Of a stretch of DNA of 64,000 nucleotides, positions 59,896 to 64,000 are shown piece by piece. The position numbers and the translations under genes are program-made. Each line of letters begins with the position of its first letter. The first letter of the stretch is position 1. The notes beneath the pieces are model-generated. The model saw only the letters and a program-made list of their open reading frames with translations. It did not search any database and was not told the DNA's origin. The stretch spans positions 1 to 64,000 of the forward strand of contig JAFPWO010000023.1 of NCBI GenBank assembly GCA_017394885.1, written 5' to 3'. Source of the stretch: Lachnospiraceae bacterium (lineage in GTDB: Bacteria > Bacillota > Clostridia > Lachnospirales > Lachnospiraceae).

Positions 59896-60067
59896 CTCTC
59901 TCCCTCCAGTATAAATACTTTCTTTTAGGGTTATATACATGTCCCGTATACGTCTATAAAATACATGATAACATCTTGAACAGGAAGAACCAATATGTTA
60001 CCATTGTTGCAACCGAAAGTTGTCGCGCAAATGCATTAATATCATTCATTCCCGCGAGGTTTTTGCC

Positions 60068-60973
60068 ATGTACAACCACTTCATCGATACTTTCCTGTAC
60101 GTTGTGGAAGTCGGGAGCTTTCACGGCGCTTCCGAAAAACTGCATATTTCATCGACCGGTATTTCGAAACAAATGACATCCCTGGAAAACACGCTGAATG
60201 TTAAATTGTTTGAACGAGGTACACAGGGGATAAATCTGACCAGGGCGGGAAAGGTATTCCTGCATGAATGTCAGCGGCTGATTGAAGTATCCGAAGAACT
60301 GATAAGCAGAACAAGGACCGCAGCGGAAACAGAGCCTGAACCTGTGCGGGTTGGTGTGACCCCGGTGCTTCCCATCGATGAGTTCAATCGGATATGCCGC
60401 GCAGACGAAGCTATTCGTAAGCATGAAATTTCAATTGTTTTATACCGGGAGAACATCAATTCCGCTTTTCCCAATCCGATACATGATTTAAAATATGCCG
60501 AAATAAGCTTTTCCTGCGGCGGGAATGCGGAAGATTTCTCGGAAATGGATTTCCTGCCTTTCAGCCAGTATAAACTGACCTGCGCAGTGCCCCTTTCTCA
60601 TCCGCTGACGAAAAAAGAGAAGCTGCAGCCTGCCGATCTGAGAGGAGAGACGCTGCTCTTTCCCTCACGAAGTAATTACAAAGTAACCACCGGTTTTAAA
60701 TATGCGGTAGAGAAAGAGTTCCCGGATATTACCGTGGAGATTCCTTTTCTGTTTTATGATTCGGAAGTATTCAATCGCTGTGTGAAAGAGAGAAAAATCC
60801 TGATCTCTTTTGATTGCTGGAACAATATCCATCCGGGATTGGTCAATATTCCGGTCGAGTGGGACTGGACCATGCCCTACGGGTTGATATGGAAGAAAGA
60901 CGCCCGGCAGGAAGTCCTGGATTTCATCGCTGCATTCAGGGAGGCGGTGAAAAAGGAAAAGGAAAAAGCGTAA
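60068..60973 (+). CDS. LysR-family transcriptional regulator
   Basis: A 301-aa regulator. Residues 1-60 form the winged helix-turn-helix (TFLYVVEVGSFHGASEKLHI then STGISKQMTSLENTLNVKLFE), and residues about 95-290 form the periplasmic-binding-like effector domain (RVGVTPVLP at the start). The ligand is not predictable. The ATG at 60068 follows a weak GAGG; an earlier in-frame start at 60020 is not supported. The nearest gene in the other direction is the small AT-rich membrane protein, with a 172-base AT-rich gap that has no certain promoter. Confidence 0.88.
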   Translation: MYNHFIDTFLYVVEVGSFHGASEKLHISSTGISKQMTSLENTLNVKLFERGTQGINLTRAGKVFLHECQRLIEVSEELISRTRTAAETEPEPVRVGVTPVLPIDEFNRICRADEAIRKHEISIVLYRENINSAFPNPIHDLKYAEISFSCGGNAEDFSEMDFLPFSQYKLTCAVPLSHPLTKKEKLQPADLRGETLLFPSRSNYKVTTGFKYAVEKEFPDITVEIPFLFYDSEVFNRCVKERKILISFDCWNNIHPGLVNIPVEWDWTMPYGLIWKKDARQEVLDFIAAFREAVKKEKEKA

Positions 60974-60993
60974 GCGGGATATCGTGGGATCAG

Positions 60994-61036
60994 AAAAGGC
61001 CAAAGGGACAGCTTCCCCCTTTGGCCTCTTGTCTTT
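60994..61036. terminator. Terminator after the LysR gene
   Basis: GGCCAAAGGG pairs with CCCTTTGGCC across about nine bases, followed by TCTTGTCTTTT. It also lies downstream of the convergent DUF937 gene. Confidence 0.75.
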
Positions 61037-61052
61037 TGCGGTGATGCGGCGC

Positions 61053-61694
61053 TTACTTTCTTCCGAACAGGCTGCTCAAGAAGCCGAAAAGGCCGGTTTT
61101 TTTGTCTTCTTCCTGCGCCTGCGGATCGATCGTGACCTGAGGCTGCACGGCCGGCGCTTCTTCCTGCACGATCTGCAGTCCGTCGTCCGCGGCGGCTTCG
61201 GCACTCTCGCCGGCGGAGCCAAGCCCCATCAGCATCGGCGCCAACAGGCTCAAAAGCGAAGGCGCTGCACTGGCGCTGCTGCTGGTGCCGGCTGCGGTAT
61301 TGCTGGTGCCGGCGCCGGCCAGGCCCGTCAGCAGGGACAGGATATTCATATCGCTGCCGGTGTTGTTGTTGGAAACAAGGGCATTGGCCACCATCGGGGC
61401 CGCCAGGTTCAGAATGCTCCCGGTGGTGTCGTTGGAGACGCCGCTCTGCTGGGAGATGGTCTGCTGCGCGTTGCCGCCGAGCAGGGTCGAGATCAGCCCG
61501 CCGGTGCTGGTGCTGCCGCCGCCGAGCAGGCCGCTGAGCGCGGACGTATTGCTCTGGGTCCCGTTATTCAAAAACAGCGGGAGAGCGGAGCTTAACACAC
61601 TTTTTACTTCGCCGTCGGACGCGCCGGACTGCCTTGAAATGTTCTCTACCGCCTCTTTCGCGACGGGTGTTTCGAATAAGCTGCTGAAATCCAT
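61053..61694 (-). CDS. DUF937-family protein
   Basis: A 213-aa protein. The N-terminal part (FETPVAKEAVENISRQSGAS) and repeats of the GVSNDTTGSILNLAAPMVAN type, with Gly/Ser/Asn/Thr-rich links and an SLLGGG segment, match DUF937 (YidB-like). The last 20 residues (KKTGLFGFLSSLFGRK) form a short basic amphipathic end. The family's function is not known. AAGGAG precedes the ATG at 61694; a longer upstream frame is not supported. Confidence 0.82.
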   Translation of the reverse strand: MDFSSLFETPVAKEAVENISRQSGASDGEVKSVLSSALPLFLNNGTQSNTSALSGLLGGGSTSTGGLISTLLGGNAQQTISQQSGVSNDTTGSILNLAAPMVANALVSNNNTGSDMNILSLLTGLAGAGTSNTAAGTSSSASAAPSLLSLLAPMLMGLGSAGESAEAAADDGLQIVQEEAPAVQPQVTIDPQAQEEDKKTGLFGFLSSLFGRK

Positions 61695-61751
61695 TTTTGT
61701 ACTCCTTCTTAAAATCCGACGGGAACGTCCCGCTCTGTATTTATCAGCCTC

Positions 61752-61780
61752 ATTATGCGACGGAAAAAGAAAAAATACAA
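61752..61780 (-). promoter_or_regulatory. Promoter for the DUF937 gene
   Basis: Minus-strand TTGTAT (61780-61775), 17 bases, CATAAT (61757-61752). Confidence 0.6.
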
Positions 61781-61848
61781 GGTTTTTCCGTGAAAAACAC
61801 AGAATATTCACGATTTGCGGACTATAATGAGAGGCAGTTGGGGAACGC

Positions 61849-61877
61849 TTGCCTTTTCCGGGGAATTATGCTATATC
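61849..61877 (+). promoter_or_regulatory. Promoter for the ydjG-like operon
   Basis: TTGCCT (61849-61854), 17 bases, TATATC (61872-61877). A TATAAT at 61823-61828 with a poorer -35 is a second candidate. Confidence 0.5.
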
Positions 61878-61941
61878 TATTTTGAAGTAGTCTGTCGTTT
61901 GCCTGTTTTTGTCAAAATTGTTTTTATGCTTGAGGATCATT

Positions 61942-63006
61942 ATGAGTGAATTGGTTTCCTTTAAATGTCCCAGTTGCGGTTCGCCGCTCAGTTTTAACGC
62001 GGAGGAAGAAAAGTTCCTCTGTGATTACTGCGGCGGGACCTTCGATTTTGATGCGGTAAAGAATGCGGATGTCAATGCGGACACCGAGTTCGACTGGGGA
62101 GATTATCATGCGAATGTCAGCCATGAAGAGCTGGACGGAACGGTTTCCTATGTCTGCCAGTCCTGCGGCGCGGAAGTCGTGACGGATGCGACGACGGCCG
62201 CCAGCCAGTGCCCCTACTGCGGCAACAATATCGTCATGGAGCACAACGTCGGCGGGCTGATCAAGCCGAACGGCATCATTCCTTTCCGGATCGACAAGAA
62301 AAAGCTGAGCCAGATCGTAGCGGATTACTGCAAGGACCGGCCGCTCCTGCCGAAGAATTTCATCACCCAGAAGAAGATCCAGGAGGTGCAGGGACTGTAC
62401 GTCCCGTTCTGGCTGTATAACTGCCATGCGGACGGCAGGATGGGCTTTGAGGGGACCCGCATGCGGGTCTGGACCGACGGCCGCTTCGACTATACGGAAA
62501 CCCGGTATTATTATATCGACTGCACCGGAGATATGGATTTCTCGCGGATCCCGGCCGACGGCAGCATCCGCATGAACAATGCCCTGATGGATTCCGTGGA
62601 ACCGTTTGACTTCTCCGACCTGCAGCCCTTCGCCAAGGGGTACTTAAGCGGTTTTATCGCCGACCGTTTCGACGATGACGCCGACGCCTGCCTGCCGCGG
62701 GCTACGGACCGGGTGCGGACGAGCGTTTCCCGGGCCTTCCGCAGCGCGGTCAGCCAGTACGATTCCATCACGGAGTCGAAGCGCAATATCGATCTGCAGG
62801 ATACGTCCGTAGAATACGTGCTGCTGCCGATCTACCTGATCACGGTCAAGTACGGGGGCGAGGTATATCAGTACGCGGTCAACGGGCAGACCGGGAAGAT
62901 CGTGGGCGAGCTCCCCATCGACAAGAGCCGGGTCACCAAGCGTTTCCTGGGCGTGGCGGCCGGCGTAGGCGCCGCGGTCCTCGCGCTGCTGACCTTTGTG
63001 TTTTAG
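61942..63006 (+). CDS. YdjG-like zinc-ribbon membrane protein
   Basis: A 354-aa protein with successive zinc ribbons at the N-terminus (CPSC at 9-12 with CDYC at 27-30; then CQSC with CPYC near 72-93), a middle domain (FRIDKKKLSQIVADYCKDRP ... VPFWLYNCHADG) and one C-terminal transmembrane helix at about 333-353. The layout and neighbours match Bacillus YdjG. Such proteins are often mislabelled as primosome-related because of the ribbons. The ATG at 61942 follows GAGG. Confidence 0.82.
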   Translation: MSELVSFKCPSCGSPLSFNAEEEKFLCDYCGGTFDFDAVKNADVNADTEFDWGDYHANVSHEELDGTVSYVCQSCGAEVVTDATTAASQCPYCGNNIVMEHNVGGLIKPNGIIPFRIDKKKLSQIVADYCKDRPLLPKNFITQKKIQEVQGLYVPFWLYNCHADGRMGFEGTRMRVWTDGRFDYTETRYYYIDCTGDMDFSRIPADGSIRMNNALMDSVEPFDFSDLQPFAKGYLSGFIADRFDDDADACLPRATDRVRTSVSRAFRSAVSQYDSITESKRNIDLQDTSVEYVLLPIYLITVKYGGEVYQYAVNGQTGKIVGELPIDKSRVTKRFLGVAAGVGAAVLALLTFVF

Positions 63007-63016
63007 GAGGTGTGCG

Positions 63017-63874
63017 ATGAAGAAGAGAATTCTTGCTTTCCTGTTTGCCTCCCTGATGGTCTTCCTGCTGGCGTGCCCGGCAGTGCACGCGGATAATACG
63101 GACAGCGCCAGTGAGCTCAGCTACGATCCGAACTATTACAACGACGGGATCCGGGTCATTGACCAGGCGGCCAGATTTTCCCCGTATACGATCGATGACC
63201 TCCGGCAGCGGATCGCGGCGATCCAGTCCAAGTATCAGACGGACGTGGTGATCCTGACGGTCCCGAGCCTGGATACCGAGGAACTGCGCCACTATCATTA
63301 CCGGGACATCCGGAGCTTTGCGGAAGATTATTACGACTATTTGGGCTACGGCCTCGGGCCCGATCACGACGGCCTGATCCTGGTCATCAACATGGCGCTG
63401 TACGGTGATGAGAACCGGGAGTACTGCATCGTGACCAGCGGCAAGGAGATCGACCGCTTCCAGAAGCATATGAATATGATGTACGACCGCATCTATTCAA
63501 AGCTTTCGAATCTGGACTATGACGGCGCGGCCGATACCTTCCTGTCCCTGATCGAGACGAAGTATAAATACGGCTTTTATCCGCCGACCTTCGGGAAGAT
63601 CCTGATCAGCCTGGCCATCGGATGCCTGGCCGGCGCGATGGTGGTCGGCGTCATGAAGTCCAAGATGAATACCGTGAAGGTCGCGACGCAGGCGCACGAC
63701 TATGTGGTGCCGGGCAGCTTCCAGCTGAGGAATTATCAGGAGATCCTGCTCCATACCGCCATCACACGGACCGAGCGGCCGCAGATGAACGACCGCGGCG
63801 GAGGCGGCGGGGGCGGCATCTCCATCGGCAGCTCGGGCGTTTCCCACGGCGGAGGCGGCGGCCACGGATTCTGA
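63017..63874 (+). CDS. YdjH-like TPM-domain membrane protein
   Basis: A 285-aa protein with a signal peptide (1-26), an outside TPM domain (about 40-180; SKYQTDVVILTVPSLDTEEL and YYDYLGYGLGPDHDGLILVI are typical), a transmembrane helix at about 198-217 and a Gly/Ser/His-rich tail. Related TPM proteins have been linked to photosystem or membrane protein repair, and YdjH-type members are unassigned. GGAGG precedes the ATG, ten bases after the YdjG-like gene. Confidence 0.85.
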   Translation: MKKRILAFLFASLMVFLLACPAVHADNTDSASELSYDPNYYNDGIRVIDQAARFSPYTIDDLRQRIAAIQSKYQTDVVILTVPSLDTEELRHYHYRDIRSFAEDYYDYLGYGLGPDHDGLILVINMALYGDENREYCIVTSGKEIDRFQKHMNMMYDRIYSKLSNLDYDGAADTFLSLIETKYKYGFYPPTFGKILISLAIGCLAGAMVVGVMKSKMNTVKVATQAHDYVVPGSFQLRNYQEILLHTAITRTERPQMNDRGGGGGGGISIGSSGVSHGGGGGHGF

Positions 63875-63958
63875 GCGGGAGGCGCAGCCGAAAAACCGCT
63901 TAACGAACTATTGTGAATCTTTAAATTCAAATAAAAACAAAACAAAGGAGAATACAAA

Positions 63959-64000
63959 ATGGGTCTTATTGCAGCAGCACTCGGTTCTGTCGGCGGCGTA
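63959..64000 (+). CDS. YdjI-like SPFH/virion-core protein, N-terminal fragment
   Basis: Only 14 codons remain (MGLIAAALGSVGGV) before the window ends. AAAGGAG precedes the ATG. The sequence and its place after ydjG- and ydjH-like genes match the start of YdjI-type SPFH proteins. The call depends on context. Confidence 0.6.
   Translation, partial: MGLIAAALGSVGGV

Noticed and set aside
63959..64000. Phage origin suggested by 'virion core' naming of YdjI-like proteins
   Set aside because: No other phage gene lies nearby and the operon order matches the chromosomal ydj genes.

Overview
This window is GC-rich chromosomal DNA from a Gram-positive anaerobe of the class Clostridia, most likely a Lachnospiraceae-type organism. 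The reasons are strong AGGAGG-type ribosome binding sites, sigma-A promoters with 16-18 bp spacers, ScpA/ScpB, a CIRCE/HrcA operator, DapF, an A-type RNase P RNA, and housekeeping gene neighbourhoods such as mreB-recD2-comF. I see no phage, insertion sequence, CRISPR array, tRNA or rRNA gene. Genus and species cannot be read from the sequence.

Layout. 1-6.2 kb: serine biosynthesis (serA start, serC) diverges from an AraC regulator. The Mg2+ channel gene mgtE follows, with a structured leader that holds a small upstream reading frame, and then an ECF sigma/anti-sigma pair. 6.2-11.9 kb (minus): comF, recD2 and mreB form one operon, followed by an M32 carboxypeptidase. 12-16.5 kb: an NlpC/P60 wall hydrolase with a tandem LESS-type pentapeptide repeat, a ROK protein and nagA (amino-sugar metabolism). 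16.4-22.6 kb: htpG behind a CIRCE operator, a 56-aa protein, the phosphoesterase-scpA-scpB-trmK operon, and a secreted two-repeat protein. 22.8-28.6 kb: a membrane Ser/Thr kinase with a BspA-like leucine-rich sensor, a PP2C phosphatase, an unknown partner, and a second ECF/anti-sigma pair. 28.6-35.5 kb: thioesterase, P-type ATPase, dapF, pepV and a TGS-uridine kinase fusion. 35.6-43.4 kb: MgtC, a zinc-ribbon protein, LysE, a GPH sugar symporter, PepF, a YcxB-like protein and rnpB. 43.4-49.7 kb: a divergent pentose/ulose locus whose enzymes fit the route L-xylulose to L-xylulose-5-P to L-ribulose-5-P to D-xylulose-5-P. 49.8-53.5 kb: an SPFH, ribbon-helix-helix and ABC-transporter cassette under a perfect dyad operator. 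53.5-56.6 kb: zur-znuA-znuC-znuB with two Zur-like boxes around the promoter. 56.7-61.7 kb: a thioredoxin-reductase/AhpF-like protein lacking its redox disulfides, a deoxyribosyltransferase-like/CPCC fusion, an anchored toxin-like protein, a LysR regulator and a DUF937 protein. 61.9-64 kb: a ydjG-ydjH-ydjI-like operon cut by the window edge.

The most unusual items are the disulfide-less TrxR/AhpF-like oxidoreductase, the SPFH-RHH-ABC cassette with its dyad, the kinase/phosphatase operon with an unknown third gene, the LESS-repeat hydrolase, the anchored toxin-like protein, the mgtE leader, and a dispersed terminator hairpin built on the core GGGGTCAGACCCC. All functional calls rest on recognising protein families by eye; no search was run.
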